DNA of 64,000 bases from JBDWFY01 sp964291365. Its GTDB lineage: Bacteria; Pseudomonadota; Alphaproteobacteria; Rhizobiales; Stappiaceae. Location: the NCBI GenBank assembly GCA_964291365.2, contig OZ219989.1, forward strand, positions 3,286,001-3,350,000, in the 5' to 3' direction. The position numbers and the translations under genes are program-made. Position 1 is the stretch's first letter. Each line of letters starts with the position of its first letter. Under the pieces are notes generated by a model. The model saw only the letters and a program-made list of their open reading frames with translations. It was not told the DNA's origin and searched no databases. Below are positions 38,899-49,317 of the stretch, piece after piece.

Positions 38899-39840
38899 TT
38901 AATATATTTGTTTCGCATAGGATTCTATTGGCATTACTTCCTTGATCAAACCACTATTTTTCATAAATTCTGCGAATCGATTGTAGCGTCCGATATCTAA
39001 CGCGGCTGGTCGCTTAGCAAAACGAGGGAGTGTGTCATACCAGGCAGTTCGATTGAGTTCATCGTCTAAGCTACCAGGTTTCGCCTCAATGAATTTTTCT
39101 AATGCTTGTTCAGAATGATTTGTAAGATAGATAGTTGCATCTTCAATTGCTTTAAGGAATTTCTTAAAACGTTCATCCGTTACTTTATTCTGGTGCACAA
39201 TAAAAATTAACTCATCAAATATTGGCACTCCATGTTCTTCGGGATAGAATGCCCGACCTTCGTGCCCTTCAAGTCGAATTTGTGTTAATTCAAAATTTCT
39301 ATACGCGCCGATTACAGCATCTACTTGTCCAGATAACAATGCCGGAGAAAGCGAAAAGTTAACATTTATTAATTCCACTTCGTCAGGTGCAATTCCTACG
39401 GTATTTAGCATAGCAGCAAGTAGTGCGTCTTCAAAACCAGATACAGAAAATCCTATTTTCTTTCCCTTTAGATCACTTAGCTGCTTAATCTGCCCATCTT
39501 TTAACACGACAAGACTATTTAAAGGTGTTTCAACAAGTGTTCCAATTCTCATTATTGGTAAGCCTTCGTCAATTTGTTGATAAAGTTGTGGTTGATAAGA
39601 AATTGCAATATCCCCTTGATTTGCTGCAATCAATCGAGGAGGGGCACTAGGGTCTGAAGGTTCGATTATTTCAACCTCAAGTCCCTCACGCTCAAAATAT
39701 CCAAGTTGTTGCGCGATAATTATTGGTGCATGATCGGGATTAATATACCAATCTAGTAGAAGCGTTAATTTTTCCGCAGCGAAAACAGGGAATGCCACTA
39801 TCAGAGATACAAAGAAGACAAATACTTTCAAAAATTTCAT
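38899..39840 (-). CDS. thiY: ThiY-type periplasmic pyrimidine-binding protein
   Basis: This NMT1/THI5-like binding protein captures a thiamin pyrimidine precursor in the periplasm for uptake. From the ATG at 39840 it has 313 residues with a signal peptide (KFLKVFVFFVSLIVAFPVFA). LLLDWYINPDHAPIIIAQQL follows, where the WxxNPDHA motif is typical of ThiY. The sequence ends without a membrane anchor. A TPP riboswitch upstream of the permease in the same operon strongly supports a thiamin role. The predicted ATPase partner is absent from the operon. Confidence 0.88.
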   Translation of the reverse strand: MKFLKVFVFFVSLIVAFPVFAAEKLTLLLDWYINPDHAPIIIAQQLGYFEREGLEVEIIEPSDPSAPPRLIAANQGDIAISYQPQLYQQIDEGLPIMRIGTLVETPLNSLVVLKDGQIKQLSDLKGKKIGFSVSGFEDALLAAMLNTVGIAPDEVELINVNFSLSPALLSGQVDAVIGAYRNFELTQIRLEGHEGRAFYPEEHGVPIFDELIFIVHQNKVTDERFKKFLKAIEDATIYLTNHSEQALEKFIEAKPGSLDDELNRTAWYDTLPRFAKRPAALDIGRYNRFAEFMKNSGLIKEVMPIESYAKQIY

Positions 39841-39854
39841 TTCTAGCTCCATTT

Positions 39855-40619
39855 CTAGGTAATTTTGTTTTTAGATTGTTGCTGCCATGGAACGAGATAA
39901 TCCGTTGCCCATACAATTGAGTACCTCAATGTGATGGCCATTAATGCCAGCAATATTAAAGATGCAAAAACATTGTCTGTTTGCATCCTTGCATTTGATT
40001 GCAACATGATAAAACCAAGACCTGCAGATGAACCAACCCATTCGCCGACTATTGCACCAATCGGTGCAAAAACTACACTTACTCGTAGTCCCGAAGAGAG
40101 CGCAGGAAGTGCCGATGGAATCTTGACCCATCGAAGTAGTTGAATCTTATTCAATCGGTACAATTTGCCAAGATCCAAAAACTCAGATTCAGTTCGATTT
40201 AGTCCATCAAAAAAATTTGAAGCGACAGGAAAAAATATAATCAACGTTGCCATAAATACTTTAGATAGTAAACCGAACCCAAACCAAAGAACTAATAATG
40301 GTGCAATAGCAAAGACAGGTAACGCTTGGGTAATCACGATAGTCGGCATTACGAATCTTTGCGTAAATGGAAAAATGCTCATTACAAGTGCGACGATTAC
40401 TCCACTTAATACTCCAAAAATTACACCAAGTATTGTTTCTAAAGTAGTGATTCCAGCATGAAATAGGAAAAAATCAGGCTTTGATACAAGTGTTTGAAAG
40501 ACCGAATATGGATCTGGTAATAAAAAGCGCGGAATACTAAATGTCCAAACAACTAGTTGCCAGAACAACAATATAGCTACAGTCGTCCCAAATATCTTTT
40601 TCAATTGCACAACAGCCAT
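39855..40619 (-). CDS. thiX: ThiX-type ABC transporter permease
   Basis: The 254-residue protein has about six membrane helices and the permease coupling motif region LDLGKLYRLNKIQLLRWVKI (about 157-176). It belongs to the SsuC/TauC permease class. It is transcribed with thiY, 14 bp apart, from a transcript headed by a TPP riboswitch, which identifies it as ThiX. A strong AGGAGGAGGG precedes its start. No ATP-binding subunit (ThiZ) gene lies nearby. Confidence 0.87.
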   Translation of the reverse strand: MAVVQLKKIFGTTVAILLFWQLVVWTFSIPRFLLPDPYSVFQTLVSKPDFFLFHAGITTLETILGVIFGVLSGVIVALVMSIFPFTQRFVMPTIVITQALPVFAIAPLLVLWFGFGLLSKVFMATLIIFFPVASNFFDGLNRTESEFLDLGKLYRLNKIQLLRWVKIPSALPALSSGLRVSVVFAPIGAIVGEWVGSSAGLGFIMLQSNARMQTDNVFASLILLALMAITLRYSIVWATDYLVPWQQQSKNKIT

Positions 40620-40784
40620 TACCCTCCTCCTAATGCACCAAAACTAAAGAGAAGTTAATAGAGTACGCAATATGTTTTTTGAAATAACGTTGGGTTATTG
40701 TTAAACGATACATTGGACCTCTAACTGCCTTAAACGAATTAACACTGAACAATTGGAGATCCGGGAAATTAAACACAGATTCCA

Positions 40785-40880
40785 ATCCCTTCGCCAGTAT
40801 TACCCGGATCAGGTTCTAAGGGTTCGGGTTAAGTTTATATAAACTTGATTCCCATCTCAGCTCTTAGTAAGCACCCCTTG
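40785..40880 (-). promoter_or_regulatory. TPP riboswitch (THI element)
   Basis: On the minus strand the conserved blocks appear in order: GGGGTGC near 40880, GCTGAGATGGGA, AACCCTTAGAACCTGATC, then GGGTAATACTGGCGAAGGGA ending near 40787. These are the helices and TPP-sensing loops of the THI box. It lies 166 bp upstream of thiX and should reduce thiX-thiY expression when thiamin pyrophosphate is plentiful. Confidence 0.95.
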
Positions 40881-41138
40881 GAAAAACCTAAATTATATTA
40901 ATTTAAGTAAAAAAGTCAATCAAATTGTAAACATATTTTGAGAAAATTTAATGACCTTATTCTCACCAATCATTAATTTATTAAATTAGTACAAATCCAG
41001 AATCGCATCACTAAAAAAAATAAACCAATTTTACACAATATTAACATTAAGACTTTTCAGTTTTTATATGGCTTGAATAATTCTGATTTTTACTTCTTTG
41101 TACCTGAAATTTATAATTCCTTACTCAAAAAAGCTTAA

Positions 41139-42425
41139 CTAATTAAATGGACTTTGAATCAGTATCGTGTCTACACGCTCCGGACTTGTAGAAATTAGTG
41201 AAATTGGTACACCGATCAAATCTTCAATACGTTGCACATATTCAATTGCTAATTGTGGAAGTTCATCAATAGTTTTTGATTTTGCCGTTGACGTTTGCCA
41301 ACCTTGCATACTTTCATAAATTGGTTTTACTTCTATTTGTGCAGCTTGGGCTGACGGTAAATAATCAATATTCTTTCCTGCTAATTCATAACCAACGCAA
41401 ATTTTTATTTCTTCAAGTTCGTCAAGAACATCCAATTTGGTCAATGCTACTCCAGTAATACCATTCAAACAAGCAGATTGTCGGACTAAGACTGCGTCAA
41501 ACCATCCACAACGTCGTGACCGTCCCGTAACTGTACCAACTTCATGTCCTTTCTCACTTAAATGATTCCCAATATCATTGGTTTGTTCGGTTGGGAATGG
41601 ACCTTCACCTACACGTGTTGTATATGCTTTGACTATTCCTAGTACGAATTCCAATTTACTTGGTCCAATCCCTGAACCAACCGAAGCTTGTCCAGCAAGC
41701 GTATTTGACGACGTGACAAACGGATAGGTACCATGGTCAATATCTAATAACGCACCTTGTGCGCCTTCATATAAAATGTGTCTATTCTCTTGTTGCTTTT
41801 CAGCAAGTGTTCTCCAGACTGTACTCATAAAGGGTAATATTTTCGTTGACACTAAAGAAAGTTCATCAAGAATTTTTGTCACTGGTATTGATTTTTGGCC
41901 GTAACCCAGCAACAAAGCATTATGGTGCTCTAGAAGTTTTTCAACTTTCAATTTTAGAATTGATTTGTTTTCTAGGTCCATTAATCGTATCGCACGTCGT
42001 CCTACTTTATCTTCATATGCTGGACCAATTCCTCGCTTTGTTGTCCCAATCCGATTACGATCATCTATATTCTCTCGCAGTTCATCAAGTTCCTGATGTA
42101 ACGACAAAATTAGTGGTGTATTTTCAGCAATTTGTAAAACACTTGGGGTGATTTTAACACCTTGTTCCTCCAAAGTTTTCATTTCACGAATTAATGCACG
42201 CGGGTCAAGAACAACTCCATTCCCGATAATTGATAATTTGCCGCGAACCACACCAGAAGGTAAAAGAGATAATTTATATACTTTCCCATCAATTACCAAA
42301 GTATGACCAGCATTGTGCCCACCTTGAAATCTAACGACTACATCTGCTTGCTCCGATAACCAATCAACTATTTTACCTTTTCCTTCATCACCCCATTGCG
42401 CACCAATAACAACCACATTAGACAT
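41139..42425 (-). CDS. purA: Adenylosuccinate synthetase
   Basis: PurA makes adenylosuccinate from IMP, aspartate and GTP in AMP synthesis. The 428-residue protein has GAQWGDEGKGKIVDWL (residues 8-23), FQGGHNAGHTL, a GTTKRGIGPAYEDK segment and VTGRSRRCGWFDAVLVR, all typical and intact. The length is normal. The upstream GGAAT before ATG serves as ribosome-binding site. Confidence 0.96.
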   Translation of the reverse strand: MSNVVVIGAQWGDEGKGKIVDWLSEQADVVVRFQGGHNAGHTLVIDGKVYKLSLLPSGVVRGKLSIIGNGVVLDPRALIREMKTLEEQGVKITPSVLQIAENTPLILSLHQELDELRENIDDRNRIGTTKRGIGPAYEDKVGRRAIRLMDLENKSILKLKVEKLLEHHNALLLGYGQKSIPVTKILDELSLVSTKILPFMSTVWRTLAEKQQENRHILYEGAQGALLDIDHGTYPFVTSSNTLAGQASVGSGIGPSKLEFVLGIVKAYTTRVGEGPFPTEQTNDIGNHLSEKGHEVGTVTGRSRRCGWFDAVLVRQSACLNGITGVALTKLDVLDELEEIKICVGYELAGKNIDYLPSAQAAQIEVKPIYESMQGWQTSTAKSKTIDELPQLAIEYVQRIEDLIGVPISLISTSPERVDTILIQSPFN

Positions 42426-43271
42426 TATGAATTCCTTTAAATAAAATTTGATGTGTAATTTTGGAATAAAATAACATTATATCATATCGTACAATTTGCC
42501 GACAATATTCATATAGATTTTGTCAATCTCTTTGCAATTTGACAACCAGCATTTAATTCACTTACTAAAATGTCAGCATGTTGTTTTTCCTTACTTGACT
42601 CTCCCTTCAATAACACTGGAAAATAAGCACAAATTGTCAAGGATCTAATTTCAAATTTCAGAAATCTAATAGTCCAAAGAATCAAAATACTGATTCACGC
42701 GGTAGACTGAAAATGCCGGTTAGATTTTCAAAAAAATGTATCGTTAGACAGAAGTCCAAGAATACTGCGGTAATCTTCATATCTTGAAATCAAACTATTT
42801 TGAAAAATTGTTTCGTGATGAGTAATTTGATTTCGCAACCTACGCAATTGATTAATAATTTTAAATTACTCTTTTGATTTATTTCTAAAATTAAATGCGT
42901 GCTTGACATCATGATTCCACAATTGTTCATTCATTGGATCCTGTAAATTTGTCCAATAGAATTAAGTAGCACCTTTCACGAAAAACAGGTTGGCCTCTTC
43001 TAACGAATCCTATTTAATTTTGAACTTTTCTAAGTTAGAATTTACCGTTCTCATTTCAATTTCTGACTCAAACACAACTTGATCTCTGAAACACCAATCT
43101 TTACCAATATACTTATTTAAGCTATTGATTAATTTATTAGCTAGAACAGATTGAAGACAAAAATTTATACTCAAAAAATACTTAATTTTCGGGAAATTTC
43201 GATAAAATTAGGCTAATATCAAAAATCTATACTTGAAGTATTGAACCTTGGGTAATCAGAATGTTACTGTG
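42426..43271. other. 846-bp gap with a possible gene remnant
   Basis: No complete gene is visible. On the minus strand about 63 codons are open down to the TGA at 42511-42509, reading like a real C-terminus (SLTICAYFPVLLKGESSKEK then QHADILVSELNAGCQIAKRL). Upstream of it the frame is broken by stops and I find no start. It may be the end of a decayed gene upstream of purA. I do not recognise the family. Confidence 0.35.
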
Positions 43272-45752
43272 TTATTCAGATTCTGGATCAAACGCGAGAG
43301 AAAATCCTGTATCTCCTAATGTTCTAAATCCAAATCGAAACCATAGTCTTCGATTTACAGCTTTACCTTCAATCCTAGTTCGATCTTCAGAAAAAGTTAA
43401 GGAAAATGAAAATCCTTCATCGTCATATCCAAAACCTGCGACATTTTTGACGAAATTATCGTTTTTCAAGTCATAACGAGTTGATCCAAATATTCTAAAC
43501 TTATCAAATAAGCGAATATTAGTGGCACCTATAATTTCCTGTCGGTCTTCTTCAACTCCTTGTAGTGGTCGTGCTTTTAAATAAGCATAATTCAAACTAG
43601 CAGAAATTGGTCCAAGTAATCCAGCTGATTCAACCTCCAATCTGTTGAAGTTAAACTCTTTTTGATCTAGACGTGCATTTGTTCCAATTCGAAATCCGAT
43701 ATTGGAATCTAAATATATTGAACCTACATAATCAGAAATATTATCTTCAAGTCCAGACTCTCCTGCAGAATTGACAATGTCAGAATTCTCATTATCAAAT
43801 GAGTTATTTCCAAGCAAATGAAATGATTGACCTATGAGTGAGTTTATTGATCCTCCATTATTGAATTGCAGAAGTTGATTTATTCCTAAATTAGCTCTTA
43901 TTCCGCCTTCAGTACGGTCAAAACCAGAAAATTTATTCGTTTCAAATAATGTTGATGCATCAAAAACTAGACTCTGGGCATCCTCGTTTGGAATTTCACC
44001 AATTCTTCTCTCATCAGGTCGAATAACTAGTTGAGCAATTGGTTCAATTACTTGACTACCCCAAAAATAAGAGTCAATTAATGGAAAACGGTATTTTAAT
44101 CCTACTGAAGGTAAACCTCGTACAGCTATATTGTCAGAAGCTAAATCTTCCACATCAGGATCTAGTTCTCTTAATACAAAAAAATCACCTTGAAAATCTA
44201 AGAATGGGGTCAAAACATGACCGTAGGGTGTGAACATATTTCGTTTCCAATTCAAATAAGCAGTTGATCGACTATAATTACCTTTAATCCCCCGAAAAAA
44301 TTTTTTGTTACTATTGAATATTTCGTTTTCGCTTATTTTAAAATAATCAGTTGATTTTTCGCGAGAAACACTGATAATATTACTTCCAAATGATAATTCT
44401 CCACCAAATATAGAATTTTTAAGGAAATATTGATAATCAATCATTGGATGTACTTTGGCTTGTTTTTCACTGGGGTCAGGAACATCGCACCTTGGTTGGC
44501 AGTTTGATAGACTTTTATTCAGTTCCATACTACTTTCTTTAGGGATTCTGTCTTTGGGATGATCACCAAAGACTTCAAATTGAAGAAAGTTAGCTTGAAA
44601 TAAGTTACGCCCAGAAATCCCATTTAACCAAACACGTTGTGTATCACTGTATCCACCAAGTGTTGTTACTCCGTAGTCATGTACAAAATTTTTGTCACTA
44701 TATGAGTTAAAGTCCCAACCCCAAGACCAAAGATTATTGATTCCATAATGGCCATTGATATTCACCGCTCCTCGGTATTGTCTATTCCCAACTTGCTTGA
44801 ATCCATCTGATGTGACAAAAATGTCAGGGTTTAATTGACTTATCCCAGAACCACGTATTGAATAAGTTCCTTTTTCTAATCGATGTCGAAATTCTCCACT
44901 CATCAGAAGTCCTTGATTTGTAAGAGGAGCAGCTGATACTGTCATATCAAGATTTGGTTTCAAATCAATATAGTAAGGTATAGTAACGCCATAACCAAGT
45001 TTGATATCGGAAATAAAGGTAGGTCTCAAAAATCCTGTGTATCTGGGTAATAACGGGTCAGCGACCGTGAAATTTGGTAAAACACCTAAGGGTAAACCGA
45101 AAATTTCAACTCTGGGGGCAATGAAACTGACGGTATCGGCCTCGTGATCAAGAATAATTTCAGTAGCACTGATTCTCCAAGGTGGAGGAAAATCTTCAGG
45201 TTGACTCAGATAGGGACTATATAACCCATCTTTTAAAGTAGTTAATTTCCCATCTTTTCGTTCAGCTTCTTGTGAACGAACTAGAATCCGTTGGATTGTC
45301 TCTATGTTTAATGCGTGGAAAACTCCATTTTTAAAATCCTCTGAAAGTTCAATTTTATCAGCTACAATAATATTCCCATTACGATCTAAAATTCTAACAT
45401 TATTTTCAGCAATTACCGTTGAATCTACTCGATTAAAATAAACTTTGTTTGCTCTTAAGGTATATAAATCGTAACGAATTTGAACATTTCCTATCGCGGT
45501 TATATTACCATTTACATCAAATGTAATTTCATCATCAGCCTCAAGTAACATTTCTCTTTCAAATGCTTCAACATTAAACTGGAATTCAAATTCTTCGTGC
45601 TGATTAGCATATGTTACTGAGATTAAACTAATAGCCCCCATTAAAAAGGAAGTTAACAATAAGATTTCAATATTAATGCAATACTTTAACAATGAAACTA
45701 TGGAGCTGATATATTCCAGAATCCTATTTAAATATTGGTTATGGTAGATCAT
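43272..45752 (-). CDS. lptD: LPS-assembly outer-membrane protein LptD
   Basis: LptD is the outer-membrane barrel that inserts lipopolysaccharide into the outer leaflet. The 826-residue protein begins at the ATG overlapping the lptG stop (TAATG at 45754-45750). A membrane-spanning or signal-like segment lies at about 25-45. An OstA-like periplasmic domain follows with DDEITFDVNGNITAIGNVQI and LRANKVYFNRVDSTVIAENN, and then a long barrel domain rich in alternating residues. The DPLLPRYTGFLRPTF-type segment is usual in LptD. The region is intact; the apparent 1201-residue ORF arises because lptG runs into it after a frameshift. Confidence 0.9.
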   Translation of the reverse strand: MIYHNQYLNRILEYISSIVSLLKYCINIEILLLTSFLMGAISLISVTYANQHEEFEFQFNVEAFEREMLLEADDEITFDVNGNITAIGNVQIRYDLYTLRANKVYFNRVDSTVIAENNVRILDRNGNIIVADKIELSEDFKNGVFHALNIETIQRILVRSQEAERKDGKLTTLKDGLYSPYLSQPEDFPPPWRISATEIILDHEADTVSFIAPRVEIFGLPLGVLPNFTVADPLLPRYTGFLRPTFISDIKLGYGVTIPYYIDLKPNLDMTVSAAPLTNQGLLMSGEFRHRLEKGTYSIRGSGISQLNPDIFVTSDGFKQVGNRQYRGAVNINGHYGINNLWSWGWDFNSYSDKNFVHDYGVTTLGGYSDTQRVWLNGISGRNLFQANFLQFEVFGDHPKDRIPKESSMELNKSLSNCQPRCDVPDPSEKQAKVHPMIDYQYFLKNSIFGGELSFGSNIISVSREKSTDYFKISENEIFNSNKKFFRGIKGNYSRSTAYLNWKRNMFTPYGHVLTPFLDFQGDFFVLRELDPDVEDLASDNIAVRGLPSVGLKYRFPLIDSYFWGSQVIEPIAQLVIRPDERRIGEIPNEDAQSLVFDASTLFETNKFSGFDRTEGGIRANLGINQLLQFNNGGSINSLIGQSFHLLGNNSFDNENSDIVNSAGESGLEDNISDYVGSIYLDSNIGFRIGTNARLDQKEFNFNRLEVESAGLLGPISASLNYAYLKARPLQGVEEDRQEIIGATNIRLFDKFRIFGSTRYDLKNDNFVKNVAGFGYDDEGFSFSLTFSEDRTRIEGKAVNRRLWFRFGFRTLGDTGFSLAFDPESE

Positions 45753-46844
45753 TAACCATCCTCTCTGTATAACAGAATAAATATTCCAACCATTGAAGCG
45801 ATTAATCCTGGAGACCAAGCAGCTACAAAAGGTGGTAACATGCCTGCCCCACCTAAATTCTTTATGAATTGAGTCATTAAAATATAATAGGAATCCAGCT
45901 AATATTCCTATTATAAAAATTCGCCCTGGACCCACCATTTTTGAATAGCTTATTGCGACTGAAGCCGCAATAAGTACCATTGAAGTCAGCAATAAGGGTA
46001 ATAATAGAATCGTGTGAAATTGTAGGGTGTAGCTGTATGCAGGTAAACCTGCTTTTTCAGTTAATCTTATGATACTTGGAAGATTCCAAAAAGAAACAGA
46101 TTCAGGTTCCGCAATTCGTTCACTGATTTCTTCTTGAGTCAGAAAAGTACTTATATTTACTTTTGGAAAATCTTTTGGCTTGGAGTCTGCATTAAATGTC
46201 TTAGCATCAAATAATTCCCATACATTCTGGTTTAATACAGCTTTTCTTGCGAATACGCGTTCGCCAAGCTTAGATTTATTGTCAAGAAATGAGATTGATA
46301 CATCAAAGAATTCTGTTCGATCTGAATTGGTACTATTTGCAAAGAAGATAAATTCACCATCTTTACCATCTAGGCGGATCCATATATTTTCCTGGGTTGA
46401 AAGTAACGTAGTGCCAGTTAGTGCAAATAAGTGCTTTCCAGTTTCGTCAGAAACCCTCTTTAGGTGCATTGAGATTGGATTAAATGTAATCACGCCAATG
46501 ATTCCAAACATTAATGTGATAATAAAGATTGGTCTAATAATTTGCCAATCTGATAATCCAGCTGCTTTTACCATCATTAATTCGTGATATCGATTTAGAC
46601 TAAGGAATGTAATAACTCCTGCAAGTAATGCTATAAACGGAAATAGTTGCTTGAGTAGACTTGGTAACCGCAAAATTGCAATCAAAGAAACATTCGAAAA
46701 TTCATATCCATCAAAGTCTCTTGTTCGACGCACAAGTTCTAGTAAATCCGAAACGAATAATATTGTAGCCCCAAAAAGAAGTAGGCAAAATCCCCAAAAC
46801 ATAAACCGTTTGGAGATATAAACTGGAATTGTTCTAGTAAACAT
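45752..46844 (-). pseudogene. lptG: LPS export permease LptG, frameshifted near its end
   Basis: LptG and LptF form the inner-membrane part of the Lpt lipopolysaccharide exporter. From the ATG at 46844 (AGGTG before it) the protein reads normally to YFNDSI, with LptG-type helices, a periplasmic domain and TAGLPAYS-like spacing. A one-base insertion in the run near 45861-45863 breaks the frame. In the next frame LGGAGMLPPFVAAWSPGLIA and SMVGIFILLYREDG* follow, the usual last helix of LptG. Because the gene should be essential, an indel error in an A/T run or a tolerated slip should be checked first. No lptF precedes it. Confidence 0.85.
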
Positions 46845-47427
46845 TTTCACCTGTTGTAATTGAATGTGATTGGACAAAAATTATTAAATTCTTTGGTTTA
46901 TATTTATATTTTCAAAGTATTAAACGGTTGAAATACTGAAATTTTAGCTCAAGTTAGGTTAGTTGTAAAGAACTATTTGCGGATTGAAACGTTGTCGTAT
47001 TTTTTCAGTAATCTGACAGTTTTTTTGAGCATCTGATTTGGTTACTTTCTCCAAACAAAGTTAATTTCTATCGCAAAAGTTTACCAATGTATCTATTACA
47101 TATCACCATTATGAGCACCAATGTATTCGCCTTATTTTTCAGTCATTGATGGGTTAAATTGTCGGCATTTTCGCACTCTTACCAAATTCCTTATTTGCTT
47201 TAGAAATTGAATATTCAGTATTGAGTGGAAATTTTTCACAGACCAATAGTGTAAAATCTGAGGGTTGCGACTTTTTGTGCTGGAGTAATTTCAAATAAGT
47301 CAAAATATATACAATCCACTATTACAACTTATGAATCAAACCTTAAATGCGAGAAAACTTTAGAAGTTCAAAATTTGATCTGTTAAACTAGTTTAAATTC
47401 GTAATCTCAACCTTCACAATTTTTGTA
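46845..47427. other. Gene-free interval upstream of lptG
   Basis: About 580 bp without a supportable gene. lptF, which normally sits directly before lptG in Alphaproteobacteria, is not here in any frame. Confidence 0.5.
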
Positions 47428-48189
47428 GTGTTGTGGGTATTACTTGCCTACCTTACCAATGACCCCAATATATTACAAACACCCATAACAGTCTGGGAAA
47501 AAATAGTTGATCAGTTTCATACTGGTGAACTTCTATTCCATACCGGAATAACGCTTATCAGAGTTTTCGTCGCATCTAGAATAGCATTGGTAGCAGGAAT
47601 TTTCATTGGAATCATCCTAGGACTTTTTCTGCACCTCAATCGATGGATAAACCCTTGGGTAATTTTCTTTCTTAATTTGTCAGCACTTGTGGTTTTTGTC
47701 ATTTGTTACTTATGGATTGGATTGAATGAAGTTGTTACAATAGTAGCCCTCGCACTCAACAAAATAACAATGGTTATAGTTGCAGTTCGCGAAGGTGTTC
47801 GATCCATGAGTCCTGAAATTACTGATATGGCATATATATATCGCATGAATATTTTGAAACGACTGCAACATTTTTGGTTACCGCAATTAGTCCCTTTCCT
47901 TATGAAAAGTATTTGAACAAGTTTAGCGGTAATTTGGAATATTGTATTGGCGCTAAAATTTTTGGGACGACAAAATGGTGTTGGGTTCAAATTCCATTTA
48001 TGATTTCAGTTATTTAATATCGCTAACGTGTTGGCATATTCACTAACTTTTGAAGCTATCATGCTAATTATTAAACGTGGGATAGTGCAACCATTGGAAA
48101 CTAGAGCTACATTTTGGCGAAAGAGCTCACCATTTAAAAAATCATTAAGGTTTAAAGTCGTTTGGATGATTTATTTATTTAGTAAGTAA
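47428..48189 (+). pseudogene. NitT/TauT-type ABC permease with two in-frame TGA stops
   Basis: One reading frame from 47428 to the TAA at 48187-48189 encodes about 253 codons of a SsuC/TauC-like permease: FHTGITLIRVFVASRIALVA, the EITDMAYIYRMNILKRL coupling region, and a C-terminal FLGRQNGVGFKFHL...FQLFNIANVLAYS. TGA interrupts it at 47914-47916 and 48001-48003. No frameshift is needed, so decay is early. Nearby there is no binding protein or ATPase. It is a different paralogue from the thiX gene at 39855. Confidence 0.82.
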
Positions 48190-48543
48190 CCTAACACCCT
48201 TTATTGTCAATGAGTTTTAAGTTTAAGATTGTTCTGCGGTAAAGAATACCTACGAAAAACATTTGTAGCTTAGTTCAAATACAATTAAAAACTCATTAAT
48301 CTCACCAAAGTTTTTTTATTGACATTAGTTTGAATTTAAACTATAGGTGTAATGAAACATCTATTGCTAAATTTATAAGAATATAATTCTCCACATCTTG
48401 AACGAGAAATAATTTCACCAACTTTACAGATTAGTAAACGTGTACTCTTGTCTTCAAAAAAAAATGTACACCTTGTATCAGAATACATATTTTAACACAC
48501 TGAATTCACACAATCGTAAGCAAATAAATATTTGGGTAGCGTT
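48190..48543. other. Gene-free interval
   Basis: About 350 bp of AT-rich DNA between two pseudogenes; I see no gene or structured RNA. Confidence 0.4.
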
Positions 48544-49317
48544 ATGAACAACAAAATTCCCCTAAGTATATTTATTATTGCAAAGAATGAAGAGATTCGA
48601 ATTCAATCAACACTTATTCCTGCCGTCGAATTAACAGATGAAGTCATTGTAATTGATTCTGGTTCTGTTGACAATACACAGCAGATTTGTGAGGAAATGG
48701 GTGTTCAATTCATTTTTAATTCATGGAGTGGGTATGGACTACAAAAACGATTTGGTGAAGAAAAATGCAACCATAAATGGATACTCAATTTAGATGCAGA
48801 CGAGGTAATGTCACCAGAGCTTGTTAATGAATTACAACAATTATTTAAAAATGGTGAGCCCCAAAAAGGGGCCTGGAAAATACCACGAATTAATATTTAT
48901 CCTGGAGATTCTAAAATACCTAAGTTAAGTTATTTAGAAAAACCAATTCGACTTTATACACTCGAAAGTGGGAGGTTTTCTGATAGTTCTGTCCATGATC
49001 GGGTAATTCTAAACGAAGGAGTTGATATTGGTCAGCTTAAGAACTAGATTTACCACTATTCAACAATTTCGCTTGGTCGAGATATCCGTAAATATGACAC
49101 ATACACAGATTTGCAGGTCAAAGATTTGGAAGAAAGGGGACGAAAACTACCATCTTGGCGTTTAATTACAGAATTCCCATTTGCATTTTTCAAAGCTTAT
49201 TTCCTTCGATATTACTTTTTAAGAGGTCGGTACGGTTTTCTATTGGCAATGAACTATGCAATTTTTCGTCACCTAAGAATTATAAAGCATTTTGAATCGA
49301 GGTCTGTGGCAGAATGA
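48544..49317 (+). pseudogene. Family-2 glycosyltransferase (KdtX/WaaE-like) with an amber stop
   Basis: The frame starts at ATG 48544 with IPLSIFIIAKNEEIRIQSTL, has VIVIDSGSVDNTQQICEEMG and the LDADE metal-binding motif, as in beta-glycosyltransferases of lipopolysaccharide core (WaaE/KdtX type). TAG at 49045-49047 interrupts it after QLKN. The same frame continues IYHYSTISLGRDIRKYDTYT and the usual C-terminal FFKAYFLRYYFLRGRYGFLL to 49317. A single codon change would restore a 257-residue enzyme. The N-terminal catalytic half could still be made. Confidence 0.83.

Noticed and set aside
42509..42697. A small gene upstream of purA
   Set aside because: The open segment has no start codon with ribosome-binding site and the frame is broken upstream, so I list it only as a possible remnant.
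43272..46877. A single 1201-residue LptG-LptD fusion protein
   Set aside because: The correct LptG ending and a TAATG stop-start overlap are visible in the neighbouring frame, so a one-base frameshift explains the fused ORF.
47914..48003. UGA read as a sense codon, because both stops in the permease are TGA
   Set aside because: Many intact genes here end normally in TGA (for example at 6621 and 58388), and no other gene has internal TGA in a conserved frame apart from clear lesions.
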